Assembly (NCBI RefSeq): GCF_000772045.1
Contig: NZ_CP009754.1
Location: 1,488,001-1,552,000 of the forward strand
Direction of reading: 5' to 3'
DNA: 64,000 nt
From: Streptomyces sp. CCM_MD2014
GTDB taxonomy: Bacteria; Actinomycetota; Actinomycetes; Streptomycetales; Streptomycetaceae
Below are positions 32,741-41,673 of this stretch, in pieces (within the stretch, counting starts at the first letter, position 1; each line of letters opens with the position of its first letter). The translations under genes were made by a program, and so were the position numbers. The notes under the pieces are model-generated. The model had not been told where the DNA came from, did not search any database, and saw nothing but the letters and a program-made list of their open reading frames with translations.

Positions 32741-32774
32741 AGTCCGGCACCCCCAACTGGGAGGATGCCGGACT
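32741..32774 (-). terminator. Terminator of the minus-strand DUF317 gene
   Basis: AGTCCGGCA (32741-32749) pairs with TGCCGGACT (32766-32774). On the minus strand the stem is followed by TTTCTTGTTTC, a T-rich tail. Confidence 0.6.
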
Positions 32775-32802
32775 GCGATCGTCGAGAGGGGTGCGCGGGA
32801 CG

Positions 32803-33624
32803 TTAAATGGCCGGCGCGCGCAGGAGGCGCTCCTGGGTGGCCTCGGGCAGGACCCGCCGCAGGACCGGTGCGGTCGAGCTGAGGGAGGCGGCGAAGGCGG
32901 CGACGAGATCGTGCGGGACACTGGCGGCGAACGAGGCCACCCACAGAAGCGGGGCGCCGAGTACGGGCTCGGCCCACGCCTGCCATCCGGCCGGCCTCGT
33001 CTCGTCGTCCCCGGCGGACAGGGCCCGTAGGTCGCCGTCCTGGATGAGGGGCGGCACCTCCCCCAGGCTGATGTGCGAGGTGAACGTCGGGTCCATCGCC
33101 GCCGCCTCGGGCTGGTCGATGTCGCGGAACCAGCCGTGGGCGGCGACAGCGTCAAGGACCAGCTCGGGTCCGGCGAGCGCCGAGGCAGGCTGGTTGCTTG
33201 CGTCGAGCGCGACGAGGAAGTCGACCACCGCCTCGCCGGGGACGTCACGGGTGAAGTAGGCCGACCACTGGGCGAGCGGGCTGCTCGCCTCGGCGCGAGC
33301 GGAGATCTGCCAGGCGACCGGCAGCCCGCCCAGGTGGAACGGCTCGTCCGCCAGCCCCCACTGGGCCCAACGCAAGGCGTCGGGGCTGATGTGCAGGACG
33401 GTGCTGCGCAGGACCTGGCGGTCCTCCGGTTCCTCGTCCGGCTCGTGCCGTCCGCGGACGATCGTCAGGCTCGTCCAGCCCAGGCCGGCGAGTGCGTCGG
33501 CGACGACGTCGTAGAGGCGTCCGTCGTCACCGGCTAGGTGCCGGGGGCCGACCCAGAACGCGGGCTGGCCGCCGCGCGGGGCGGACGGGTCGGGCGGAAG
33601 GTCGGGGTACAGGGGCGCCTCCAA
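32803..33624 (-). CDS. DUF317-domain protein
   Basis: A 273-residue protein with two DUF317-type repeats: AFWVGPRHLAGDDGRLYDVV near the N-terminus and VLDAVAAHGWFRDIDQPEA in the second half, ending with the characteristic LLWVASFAASVPHDLVAAFA. DUF317 proteins are found almost only in streptomycetes, often on plasmids or beside conjugation genes; no activity is known. TTG 33624 is the first usable start after the upstream TAG. Confidence 0.8.
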   Translation of the reverse strand: MEAPLYPDLPPDPSAPRGGQPAFWVGPRHLAGDDGRLYDVVADALAGLGWTSLTIVRGRHEPDEEPEDRQVLRSTVLHISPDALRWAQWGLADEPFHLGGLPVAWQISARAEASSPLAQWSAYFTRDVPGEAVVDFLVALDASNQPASALAGPELVLDAVAAHGWFRDIDQPEAAAMDPTFTSHISLGEVPPLIQDGDLRALSAGDDETRPAGWQAWAEPVLGAPLLWVASFAASVPHDLVAAFAASLSSTAPVLRRVLPEATQERLLRAPAI

Positions 33625-33639
33625 GGGCTCGGTGCGTGT

Positions 33640-33930
33640 CTAGTTGCCGCCGGCACGGCGGCGAGGGCGGCGCGGGGGCGCCTGGACGGGGCCCTGCCAC
33701 GTCAGGGCGATGGCGACCTCCGGCGGAAGGTGGCCGAGCTGTGCGTCCTCGTCCTGCCCTTCGGCGAGGTAGACGACGGTCTGGCCGGTCTCGTCGACCG
33801 ACTGCAGGACCTGCGCCAAGCGGTGCGCCATCGGGAAGAACGGGTTCATGGCCTGGCGGACCGGAGCGCTCCGGTCGCAGCCGGACAACAGATCGATGAG
33901 ATCGCCGACGGTCATCTCCGGGGACGTCAC
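33640..33930 (-). CDS. Small conserved protein
   Basis: A 96-residue protein starting at GTG 33930 after AGGAGG. It begins MTSPEMTVGDLIDLLSGCDR and contains PVRQAMNPFFPMAHRLAQVL and TVVYLAEGQ. This pattern recurs in short actinobacterial phage and plasmid proteins. The basic tail (PPRRPRRRAGG) may bind nucleic acid. It is followed directly by the DUF317 gene. Confidence 0.65.
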   Translation of the reverse strand: MTSPEMTVGDLIDLLSGCDRSAPVRQAMNPFFPMAHRLAQVLQSVDETGQTVVYLAEGQDEDAQLGHLPPEVAIALTWQGPVQAPPRRPRRRAGGN

Positions 33931-34035
33931 GGACAGCCTCCTGGGGTTCGAGGGAAACGGGGGCGGTGGAGCCGGGCCGGCCTACGGCACCGCCAGCGCT
34001 TATAGGACGGGCGCTATGTATCGGTGGCCGCGCTG

Positions 34036-34389
34036 TCAGAGGCGGCGTGAGGTCTGCAGCACCCTCGCCACGGTGGCGGCGACGATGTCGGCCGGCGTCT
34101 CGGTGTCGAACGACATGTGGTAGCCGCGGACTTGAGCGGTGCCGGTGACAGCGATCTTCCACCCCTCGCCGTCCGTGCCGGGTCGGCCGTGCGGAAACCA
34201 ACCGAGGTAGAACCGGCCGTCCTTGGAGCTGACGTGCACGTCCGCGCGATCATCAACGATCAGGTGGAAGTCCTCGGCCGAGAACTGGTCCAGGACCAGA
34301 GTCGGCTGACCGGGGCCGAGCTGCCACTCCCGCAGTCGCAGGGCCTCGACAGTGGTGGAGAAACCGGGGCCCGCAGGGGCTACGGTCAC
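34036..34389 (-). CDS. Small DUF317-like protein
   Basis: A 117-residue protein. RADVHVSSKDGRFYLGWFPH and WKIAVTGTAQVRGYHMSFDT followed by ETPADIVAATVARVL resemble one half of a DUF317-type repeat. GTG 34389 is preferred to TTG 34395 on ribosome-site spacing (GAGG). It heads the minus-strand set 34389-32803. The 278 bases upstream (34390-34667) hold promoters only. Confidence 0.55.
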   Translation of the reverse strand: MTVAPAGPGFSTTVEALRLREWQLGPGQPTLVLDQFSAEDFHLIVDDRADVHVSSKDGRFYLGWFPHGRPGTDGEGWKIAVTGTAQVRGYHMSFDTETPADIVAATVARVLQTSRRL

Positions 34390-34635
34390 GAGCAATCACC
34401 TCTCTGACCTGGGGTTTCTTGCAAGGTCGTCTACGTTGACATGCCCTCGCGCCCGTTGGCCAGTCTTTCCCAGAACATTCCTGTCTGCCCCCGGCGAACT
34501 GCCGTCCGTCGACAGTGTGGCATCTCAGATTCCGTGGCCGAATCTCACGACCAACGGTTAAATCAGCCACAACCACAGACTGGTTGGCTAGACAGGCTCG
34601 GCATGGATCAGACATCACCTTGGGAAAAGACAGTG

Positions 34636-34667
34636 ACGGTGTCAGGGTCTGCTCCTATCTTCAGACC
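34636..34667 (+). promoter_or_regulatory. Putative leaderless promoter of the Abi gene
   Basis: TGACGG at about 34634-34639 and TATCTT (34656-34661) lie 16-17 bases apart, and the ATG follows the -10 by six bases. No ribosome site is present, so transcription probably starts at the start codon. Confidence 0.45.
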
Positions 34668-35528
34668 ATGACCGTCACCGCACGGCGGGAGCTGGTGAGC
34701 CCGGCGACCCGCAACGCCTTCCGCTCTCTGGCCACGGACCTGACCGTCCGGATTGTCGCCGAACTGTGGGAGGACCACGGGTTCGCGCCCATCCCGCCAG
34801 ATGAGCTGAAGTACCAGGATTCAGGCCAGCGGCGGACTGAATTCATGCTCTACGCGGAGGGTGTGGACTGGTCGGATCCGAACCAGGTTCGACGTGTACT
34901 CCTGGTCTTCGAGGACTTCATCCGCGCGTACCGGAACCCGGACGATCAGGGAACTCCTAAGTGGCTTGACGACATCAGGGTCCGCTTGGAGCGGGACGGC
35001 TTCACTCTCGATAAGGAGGGGAGGATCTCCTGGTCCAACCCGCCAGTGCTGGTCCGCGACCTCAGCACCCTGAGCGACGCCTCCGGCATCACGATCGAGT
35101 TGGAGCGCATTCGGAGGGACCTGACCACCGATCCCCATGGGGCCATCGGCGCGGCCAAGCAGCTCATCGAGGCAACGGCGAAGACCGCCCTTGGGGAGCT
35201 GAACATCGAGGTCGACCGGAACGCCGCGCTCCCGGCCCTGATCAGCACGGTCCAGAAGTCGCTGAAGCTCGACGCTGGCTCGGCTCCTGATGGGCCGGAC
35301 GGCAGCAAGGCCGTGAAGAGAATCCTTTCGGGCTCGGTGAACATCGCAGTCGGCGTCGCCGAACTGCGCAACCAGGGCTTCGGCAGCGGTCACGGTCAGG
35401 CGAGCGCACCGTCTGGGCTTGGAGTGCGTCATGCCCGCCTGACGGTCAATGCTGCCGTGACCTGGTGCGAGCTGATCCTCGACACGCTCTCGGACCCCGC
35501 CGCGCCGTGGCGCAAGACAATGGTCTGA
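34668..35528 (+). CDS. Abortive infection family protein (Abi_C domain)
   Basis: A 286-residue protein. The C-terminal 135 residues fit the Abi_C domain: AAKQLIEATAKTALGELNIE, LPALISTVQKSLKL, then VNIAVGVAELRNQGFGSGHG and LGVRHARLTVNAAVTWCELI. In characterised AbiJ-like systems this domain has a HEPN-type RNase core; an RN..H-like arrangement appears here as ELRNQGFGSGHG. The N-terminal half is specific and helical. It likely acts as a phage-defence effector. ATG 34668 has no ribosome site and a -10 box six bases upstream. Confidence 0.82.
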   Translation: MTVTARRELVSPATRNAFRSLATDLTVRIVAELWEDHGFAPIPPDELKYQDSGQRRTEFMLYAEGVDWSDPNQVRRVLLVFEDFIRAYRNPDDQGTPKWLDDIRVRLERDGFTLDKEGRISWSNPPVLVRDLSTLSDASGITIELERIRRDLTTDPHGAIGAAKQLIEATAKTALGELNIEVDRNAALPALISTVQKSLKLDAGSAPDGPDGSKAVKRILSGSVNIAVGVAELRNQGFGSGHGQASAPSGLGVRHARLTVNAAVTWCELILDTLSDPAAPWRKTMV

Positions 35529-35669
35529 TTACTTCGCGAAGAGGGCCAGGTTTCCGGGTGGAGCAGATCGCGCCACCCCGCGGGCGTGAACTCAGCTCGC
35601 CGACTTGGCCCTCCCGCCACCGGTCCCGGCGGGCCTACGAGTGGGTCCAGGCGCACCGATAGAGCCAGA

Positions 35670-36545
35670 TTAGATCCTCACGTGGGTGAGGAAGGTGGTG
35701 CGGCTGGGGCATGTGGTGTGCGGGAGGTAGAGCGCGTGGAGTGGCGCGTGGATGGGGGGTTCGAGGGTGAGGACGTGCGCTTTGCCGCCCGCTGCGGGGC
35801 CCGGTGGTGTGGTGACGAAGGCGATGTTGCGGGTGCCGATGACTGCTGTGATGGGGGGTGTGCCTTGGCGGGCGGTGCGTTCGCTGTTCGGTTCGAAGCC
35901 GGCGTTGCGGCAGTGGTCGATGAGGAGGTCGGTGTAGCCGGAGCGGCCGGGGGTGCCCCAGACCAGGAAGGTCTCATGGGCGAGTTCGGGCAGGGTCACG
36001 GATGTGCGGGCGGCCAGGGGGTGGTCGCAGGCGACGGCGATGTGCAGGCGATGGTGGCCGAGGGTGGTGCGGGTCAGACCGTGCGTGGGCGTCATTGCGC
36101 GGCACAGTCCGATGTCGAGGTCGCCGGCGAGGAGGGCGGCGGTCAGCTCGGAGGGGTAGCGCTGGTGGATCTCGGGGGTGATGTCGGGGTGGGCTTCGGT
36201 CACCGGTGCGAGCAGGGTGACGAGTTCGTCGCCGGTGACGGCGGGGGTGTAGCCGATACGCAGGGCCTGGGTCTCGCCGCGTCCGATGTGCCGGGCGCGG
36301 CGCAGGGCTGCGCGGGCCATGCCGTTGAGGACACGGGCGTCCTCGATCAGGGCCGCTCCGGCGGGCAGCGTGGTGACGCCCGCGCTGCTGCGCTCCAGCA
36401 GCGGGACTCCGACTTCGCGTTCGAGGGCCCGGATGGAGGTGGACAGGGCCTGCTGGGACAGGTGGAGCCGGGCGGCTGCGCGGGTGAGGCTGCCTTCCTC
36501 GGCGACGGCGATCAGGTGGTCGAGTTTGTTCAGGTCCAGGCGCAC
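35670..36545 (-). CDS. LysR-family transcriptional regulator
   Basis: A 291-residue LysR regulator with the N-terminal winged HTH (LIAVAEEGSLTRAAARLHLS, QQALSTSIRALEREVGVPLL) and a two-lobe effector-binding domain. GTG 36545 lies one base after the stop of the LtrA-like gene, so the two are probably co-transcribed. Targets may include the neighbouring oxidoreductase genes, as is common for LysR members. Confidence 0.9.
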   Translation of the reverse strand: MRLDLNKLDHLIAVAEEGSLTRAAARLHLSQQALSTSIRALEREVGVPLLERSSAGVTTLPAGAALIEDARVLNGMARAALRRARHIGRGETQALRIGYTPAVTGDELVTLLAPVTEAHPDITPEIHQRYPSELTAALLAGDLDIGLCRAMTPTHGLTRTTLGHHRLHIAVACDHPLAARTSVTLPELAHETFLVWGTPGRSGYTDLLIDHCRNAGFEPNSERTARQGTPPITAVIGTRNIAFVTTPPGPAAGGKAHVLTLEPPIHAPLHALYLPHTTCPSRTTFLTHVRI

Positions 36546-36546
36546 C

Positions 36547-37746
36547 TCAACGCCTCTCGGATCGATGGCGGACAGTGAAGAGGTTGGCTGTCAGCGTGGC
36601 GGCCACCGCCAGGCCCATGCCCAGGATGGCGCCGCCGATTCCCAGGGCGGGTGCGCTGAAGCCCAGAGCCAGGACCACGAGTGCACCGGCGAGGACCAGC
36701 AGGGCGTGTCCCACCGCTCCGGTACGGGTGGCCCGGTGCAGTGCCCCCAGCATCAGGAGCGCAATCGCCACGGGGACGGCGACCGACAGTCCGGCACCCC
36801 GGGTGGAGAGGTGTCCGTGGTGTTCGGCGGCGTCCAGCGCCGCTTCCAGGCCCGCGCCGATCGCAGCCAGCGCGGCGAAGACCACGTAGTGGCCGTACCC
36901 CCAGACCAAGGCGGTGCGCAGCGTGGTCAGTCGCGCTTCGTTTCCGGTGAAGTAGATCCACCACAGGGCGAAGACGAGCAGCAGGCCGCCGATCGCGATC
37001 AGGAGAACGGGGGTGGACAGGCCGTGGTCGGCCACGGCGGAGCGGACGGCGGCGAGTGAGCCGAGGATCACCTCGCCCAGGACGATGATGGTGAAGAGGC
37101 TGTAGCGCTCGGCGATGTGACCGGGGTGCCAGCTGGTGGGGTGGCCCCGGTATTCGGCCCATGCCGGTACGGCCAGCTCGGCTGCGACCAGGATTAGGAA
37201 GGTGGTCCAGGCCCAGGCGTCGGGTGTCCACAGGCGGGCGATCCAGCAGATCTGCACCGCGGTGATACCGGCGGCGTAGTGCAGTGCGCCGCTGCGGCCC
37301 TCGGGGTGCTCGATGGCGGCGCGCAGCCACTGAGTGACCATCGCGAGCCGCATCACCACGTAGCCGATCACGACGAGTGTGAAGTCACCGTCCTCGAACA
37401 CGGCGGGCACACCTGATGCCAGTACGAGCACGCCGGCCATCTGCAGGAGCGTCAGCAGCCGGTAGGGCACATCGTCGGTGTCGTAGGCGGAGGCGAACCA
37501 GGTGAAGTTCATCCACGCCCACCAGATCGCGAAGAACACTGCCGCATAGGCGGCCAGCCCGGAGCCGACATGGTCTTCGGCGAGGGCGTGATGAAGCTGG
37601 GCCGCTGCCTGGGAGACGGCGACCACGAAGGTCAGGTCGAACAACAGCTCCAGCGGCGTAGCCGCGCGGTGCTCCTCCCTAGGATCCCGCCCGCGCATCA
37701 CCCGCCGCAGCAGTCCCGTCGGGGCGACGTCAGCCTGGCCGCTCAT
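36547..37746 (-). CDS. Low temperature requirement protein A (LtrA) family membrane protein
   Basis: A 399-residue protein with about ten transmembrane helices and the LtrA signature near the N-terminus (ATPLELLFDLTFVVAVSQAA) and in the middle (HIAERYSLFTIIVLGEVILG). The family was named from Listeria growth at low temperature; the biochemical role is unclear. ATG 37746 follows GGAAGGA; the open frame extends further upstream but without coding character. Confidence 0.88.
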   Translation of the reverse strand: MSGQADVAPTGLLRRVMRGRDPREEHRAATPLELLFDLTFVVAVSQAAAQLHHALAEDHVGSGLAAYAAVFFAIWWAWMNFTWFASAYDTDDVPYRLLTLLQMAGVLVLASGVPAVFEDGDFTLVVIGYVVMRLAMVTQWLRAAIEHPEGRSGALHYAAGITAVQICWIARLWTPDAWAWTTFLILVAAELAVPAWAEYRGHPTSWHPGHIAERYSLFTIIVLGEVILGSLAAVRSAVADHGLSTPVLLIAIGGLLLVFALWWIYFTGNEARLTTLRTALVWGYGHYVVFAALAAIGAGLEAALDAAEHHGHLSTRGAGLSVAVPVAIALLMLGALHRATRTGAVGHALLVLAGALVVLALGFSAPALGIGGAILGMGLAVAATLTANLFTVRHRSERR

Positions 37747-37995
37747 CACGTCTTCCTTCCGCATTCGGCCGTCGTCATTGACCGGTTTCTGTCGCGCGCG
37801 AATCGGCGGCGTGGGTGGCATAGACGACGTACTGCACGCATCCCCCGGTACCGCCTGATAGCCCGCCCGCCGGCCGCGAGCTGGGCCGGCATGGCACGCC
37901 CCCCTGGCCACGAGCTGGGCCGCTGAGCAATCCGTGCTCCCGGGCGGGTGTTCCCGTGGGAGCCCCGTACCCCCCAATGGCAGAGGAAGACCGCG

Positions 37996-38310
37996 TCAGC
38001 CTTGGCCGGTCTCGAAGCGGCTGATGCGGCCGTTGGTGACGGTGAAGGCCCACCGCGTGCGCATACTGCCCCAGGTGGCGTTGGTATACGTGGCTGTCAG
38101 GGTCCGGCCGTCGGCGGAGACGTCCTCGACGTCCATGCGGCCGTTCGAGGAGAAGATCTCACGCTCCGCCCACGCGACGAGGTCACGGTCGGTGCCGTCG
38201 TCGGACATGGTGGCGTCGTCGGTCAGCGCGGCGAAGAAGGCGTCCTTGTCGCCGGCGTTGACGGCTGCGACGAAGGCGGCCACCGCGGGGTCACTCGGAT
38301 GTGCGGTCAT
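37996..38310 (-). CDS. NTF2/SnoaL-like small protein
   Basis: A 104-residue protein with the SnoaL/NTF2-like cone fold pattern: VAAFVAAVNAGDKDAFFAAL, then TDDATMSDDGTDRDLVAWAE. ATG 38310 has CACCAGGAGG upstream. Such proteins are isomerases, cyclases or binding proteins; here it is co-directional with an SDR enzyme and may act on the same compound. Confidence 0.82.
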   Translation of the reverse strand: MTAHPSDPAVAAFVAAVNAGDKDAFFAALTDDATMSDDGTDRDLVAWAEREIFSSNGRMDVEDVSADGRTLTATYTNATWGSMRTRWAFTVTNGRISRFETGQG

Positions 38311-38405
38311 CACGACCTCCTGGTGTTTCGCGCGAGGCGCCGACGCGGGCGAACCCGGCCGTGCCCGGGGCCGGACGGGTCGCCCGCGTCGGGAGGGGTA
38401 CGAGG

Positions 38406-39155
38406 TCAGCGGGTGGTGTAGCCGCCGTTGGGGAACATCGTCTGACCGGTGAACCACCAGCCTTCGGTGGCCAGGAACCTGATGATCGGGACGATGTCCT
38501 CGATCTGGGTGAGCTGGTTGCCCATCGCCTGCGACTTGTGGAACTCCACCCGCTCCGGAGTTTCCTGACCGTAGAAGAACGGTGTGTCCATCGGTCCCGG
38601 GGCCACCATGTTCACGGAGATCCCGCGGTCCGCGAACTCCTTGGCCGCCGCCCGGGTGAAGTGCTCCAGCGGCGCCTTGCCGCCGGCGTAGGTGGAGTAG
38701 CCGTCGGTGAAGGCGGCCAGCAGCGACGTGCCGATACTGATGATCTTGCCGTGGCCGTTCAGTCGGCGACCGGCTTCCTGGATGAAGAAGTACGCCGCCT
38801 TGGCGTTGATGCCGAACATGCGGTCGTACTCTTCCTCGGTGGTCTCCAGGATCGGCTTGCGCAGCACCATCCCGGTGGTGTTGACCGCGATGTCGGCGCC
38901 GCCGTAGGTGTCCACGGCCGTGTCGAAGAGCCGCCGCACGTCGGCGACCTTCGTCAGGTCGCCCTGGACGGCGACGGCCTGCCCTCCAGCCTCCTGGATC
39001 GCCTTGACCGTCTGCTCGGCGTCGCTCTCAGAGCTGTGGTAGTGCACGACCACCTTCGCCCCGGCCTCCGCGAACGTCCTGCTGAGCAGCCCGCCCAGGT
39101 TCTTCTCGCCACCGCCGACGACGGCGACCTTGTCCCGCAGCGTGTTCTCAGTCAT
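38406..39155 (-). CDS. SDR-family oxidoreductase
   Basis: A 249-residue short-chain dehydrogenase. The NAD(P)-binding loop is VVGGGEKNLGG rather than the usual TGxxxGIG; the NxxG-type motif is replaced by VNTTGMV; the catalytic Ser/Tyr/Lys set appears as SIGTSLLAAFTDGYSTYAGG followed by K. ATG 39155 follows GGAG. Substrate is unknown. It heads a minus-strand run with the NTF2-like, LtrA and LysR genes. Confidence 0.88.
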   Translation of the reverse strand: MTENTLRDKVAVVGGGEKNLGGLLSRTFAEAGAKVVVHYHSSESDAEQTVKAIQEAGGQAVAVQGDLTKVADVRRLFDTAVDTYGGADIAVNTTGMVLRKPILETTEEEYDRMFGINAKAAYFFIQEAGRRLNGHGKIISIGTSLLAAFTDGYSTYAGGKAPLEHFTRAAAKEFADRGISVNMVAPGPMDTPFFYGQETPERVEFHKSQAMGNQLTQIEDIVPIIRFLATEGWWFTGQTMFPNGGYTTR

Positions 39156-39489
39156 GCTCCGCACTCCCTCACGTCCTTGTCGGCGATCGTCTTGATCACG
39201 TTCCACAGACGAGCCTAGGCGGACATTCCGGGCATCGGGTAACAGAAGTTCTGGGTCGCTCCACAAGCATCATCGGTACCCCCAGTCAGCGGATCGGAGC
39301 GCCGGAGAGCGGCTGGCTTCCTCCTTTCTCTCGACGTCGCCCCGACGCCGTCAAAGGTCCATATCCGCAGCTGGCTGTAGACGCCCCCGCCAGTTGCCGC
39401 ATTTCTGCGGCAGGCGAATCCACTACTGCCTGCGGACCGAGAAGGGCGCCGGGTTAGCAGGCAGCTCGCCTCACGCGCTGGCGGGCTGG
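39156..39489. other. Intergenic stretch with one hairpin
   Basis: No coding frame with good codon character. TGCCGCA (39395-39401) and TGCGGCA (39406-39412) form a 7-bp hairpin, a possible weak terminator for the GNAT gene on the minus strand. Confidence 0.4.
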
Positions 39490-40221
39490 TCATGAAGCGC
39501 TAGCCCGCCAGGAGCCACGGAGCTCGGCAAGACGCCTGCGCATTGCACCGCGCTGCTCCTCAAGATCCTGCGAGGCGGGAGACAGAAGATAGACATTGTC
39601 CCGGTAGGGACGGAAACCCAGGCTCTCCCACCCCTGGGCGATTTTGGCGTTCACGCGGTCCCACTCGGCTCTGGCCGTCAGCCGATGGCTGCTGAGATCG
39701 GTGATGCCGGGCGAACAGGCTACGGCCCGGCAGCCGGCCATGAGCCGGGTGATCACCTCGCAGGCAAGCACGGCCGCCAGGCCGTGCCCGCGCCATGGCG
39801 GATCCAGCGTCACGCGATTCATGACGAGCAGCGCTGAGCCGACGTACTCCAACTGTTCGCTGACTTCGTCGGTGAAAGAACCCGTCTCGGGATCAAGGAG
39901 GACCTGCGCGGTCTCGTGCAGTTCCTCCGACTCCTCCTCCATGGCCCAGTAGGCGTTGCGGCCCCGGTCGAGGTGCACCCGGTAGAACGTCATGGAGCCG
40001 ACGACTACGTCCTCGACTGTGCACGAGGAGCAATCAGCAGTCGTACACCCGCTGGAGCTGACCGGCTCGTGATGTTCACCATGAGCGCGTCGGCGGTGCA
40101 GGACGGCCACGTTCCAGCACTCCAGCGTGTCCGCCTGGGGAGTGTCCCAGAGTCCGTCGTCGTAGGAGATGCGCAGGTGTAGCTCGGAGGGGTCGCCTGG
40201 CAGCGGGGAGGGCTCGGTCAC
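39490..40221 (-). CDS. GNAT-like N-acetyltransferase
   Basis: A 243-residue protein. The region about 135-190 has the acetyl-CoA binding pattern of GNAT enzymes: VMNRVTLDPPWRGHGLAAVL then ACEVI. The N-terminal 60 residues hold a Cys-rich CTTADCSSC segment, unusual for GNATs and perhaps metal binding. GTG 40221 is the start. Substrate unknown. Confidence 0.7.
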   Translation of the reverse strand: MTEPSPLPGDPSELHLRISYDDGLWDTPQADTLECWNVAVLHRRRAHGEHHEPVSSSGCTTADCSSCTVEDVVVGSMTFYRVHLDRGRNAYWAMEEESEELHETAQVLLDPETGSFTDEVSEQLEYVGSALLVMNRVTLDPPWRGHGLAAVLACEVITRLMAGCRAVACSPGITDLSSHRLTARAEWDRVNAKIAQGWESLGFRPYRDNVYLLSPASQDLEEQRGAMRRRLAELRGSWRASAS

Positions 40222-40383
40222 GGCCGCAGCGTAACGAGGTGTCCGCGCGTTCGTGGATAACGGAGGCCCAGCTCAGAGGTGGCGTGCCCACACCCACGCC
40301 GAAGCGAGGAGTTCGTGCGCTGGGACCCGCGGTCCTTCGCCGAGCTGAAGGCCAGCTATTCCTCCCGATTGGTTCGCGGCAGC

Positions 40384-41256
40384 TCACCGCACGCGCGTCA
40401 CGGTGACCACGGCATGCCTCGTCGTCCCCGCCAGCACCTCGACGAGTAGTCCGGGCTCCGCCGCCGTGAACGACTCGCCTCCGGCCGCCCGACCTCGCGC
40501 GGCCGGGGCAACATCGACCAGCGCCGCCGCGACCTGCGCGGCCAGCTGCGCCCCGAGCCGCTGAGACAATGCAACACGGCCGTCAGGCAACCGCACTGCC
40601 AGCGCCCGCGGCCGACCCGCCGCCCCCGTGAACCCCACCACCTCCGCGTCGATCGTCTCCGCGTGTCTGACCTTCTTCCACGACGACGACCGACCCGCCC
40701 GGTACGGCGACCGCCCCGACTTCGCCACCACCCCCTCCACACCGGAGCCGGTCAGCGTCTCGTACCAGACCCGGGCGACCTCCACGTCTTCCGTCGCCGA
40801 CACTGCCTGGATTGGCGACCCCTCCGGCAGCCCGGCCACCATGTCCAGCATCAAGGCGCGCCGCTCCTCATACGGACGCCCCCTCACGTCCCCGGTGGGC
40901 AACGACAAAACGTCCCACACGATGAGCAGCGCAGGGTGCCGCGCCGCCAGCTCCCGCGACCGTGCAGGCGAGGAAGCCGCCCGAGCCTGAGCGGCCTCGA
41001 ACGACACCTGCCCGTCAACCACGACGACTGCCTCGCCGTCCAGGACGACACCAGGCGGCAGGGCCATCCCCGCCACGGCAAGATCCATCCAGGGCGTCGT
41101 CACGTCCCGACCCGACCGCGCTTGAAGTCGAACCGTCTCAGCCAGCCGCCACAAAACTGTCCGGTGACCGTCGAGCTTCACTTCATACCACCAGCGCGGC
41201 CCGGTCGGCAGTTGCGGCACCAGCTCGGCCAGGGCGACGTCGACAGGGAACTCCAC
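40384..41256 (-). CDS. Small ATP-dependent DNA ligase
   Basis: A 290-residue nucleotidyltransferase that joins DNA nicks. The adenylation motif is KLDG (Lys27) in YEVKLDGHRTVLW; further ligase motifs are VVLDGEAVVV, EGVVAKSGRSPYRAG and SSWKKVRH. It consists of the catalytic core plus a short OB-like tail, with no LigD polymerase or phosphoesterase domain. Such small ligases are common accessory copies in Streptomyces and may serve repair or mobile-element functions. Confidence 0.88.
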   Translation of the reverse strand: MEFPVDVALAELVPQLPTGPRWWYEVKLDGHRTVLWRLAETVRLQARSGRDVTTPWMDLAVAGMALPPGVVLDGEAVVVVDGQVSFEAAQARAASSPARSRELAARHPALLIVWDVLSLPTGDVRGRPYEERRALMLDMVAGLPEGSPIQAVSATEDVEVARVWYETLTGSGVEGVVAKSGRSPYRAGRSSSWKKVRHAETIDAEVVGFTGAAGRPRALAVRLPDGRVALSQRLGAQLAAQVAAALVDVAPAARGRAAGGESFTAAEPGLLVEVLAGTTRHAVVTVTRVR

Positions 41257-41298
41257 CCCGCCACCCTCAAACGCCGCCCGGACCGCCCGCGCGCCGGA

Positions 41299-41540
41299 CT
41301 ACTCCAGCAGGCCCAGCCGCGTGTCCGGCCGACACTTCGAGCACGCCGGAACCTGCTGACGTATCGCGTCGCGTGCCTGCTCCCGCGTCGCCGGCATCTG
41401 GCGCTTACCCGGGTCCCAGCAGTCCCCCGTGTGCACCGCCACCAGGCTGCTCCGGTCAAGGCCCCGCTCGATCAGCCACTCCGGGGGCGGCAGTCGCCGC
41501 TCCTCGGCCTGCCGTCGCTCGGCCTCGCGACGCTCCTCGT
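41299..41540 (-). pseudogene. DUF6233 gene, 3' (C-terminal) part, split by transposon
   Basis: Complement from 41540 to the TAG at 41299 encodes DEERREAERRQAEERRLPPP, then EWLIERGLDRSSLVAVHTGDC and a final CSKCRPDTRLGLLE. This is the C-terminal two-thirds of a DUF6233 protein. The N-terminal part is missing here and appears 4.4 kb away at 45937-46040, the Tn554-like element lying between. Joining ...RWIAD with DEERRE restores the expected sequence. Confidence 0.82.
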
Positions 41541-41545
41541 CCGCG

Positions 41546-41555
41546 TTCTCTGGGG
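41546..41555 (+). repeat. Left terminal inverted repeat-like decamer
   Basis: TTCTCTGGGG, matching the reverse complement of 45927-45936. It is four bases inside the DUF6233 breakpoint. Confidence 0.5.
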
Positions 41556-41673
41556 TTCGGGAACCGTGGTGTGACGTCGTGGTCAGCCCCCTCGTTGGGC
41601 CTGCTACGACGGTTCTCGGGGGGTGTGGCTCTGCGGCGGATCGTTGCGATTGGCTCGTGGAGAAGAGGTACGG

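Noticed and set aside
34402..34640. Possible attachment site in the gap before the Abi gene
   Set aside because: No tRNA fragment and no long direct repeat partner found by eye.
35465..35662. 65-codon plus-strand frame after the Abi gene
   Set aside because: Codon use from 35550 on looks coding (RVEQIAPPRGRELSS), but it overlaps the Abi gene and has no ribosome site; at most a small gene remnant.
37850..37925. Short direct repeat around CGAGCTGGGCCG upstream of the LtrA-like gene
   Set aside because: Two imperfect copies only, GC-rich; no link to a promoter or element.
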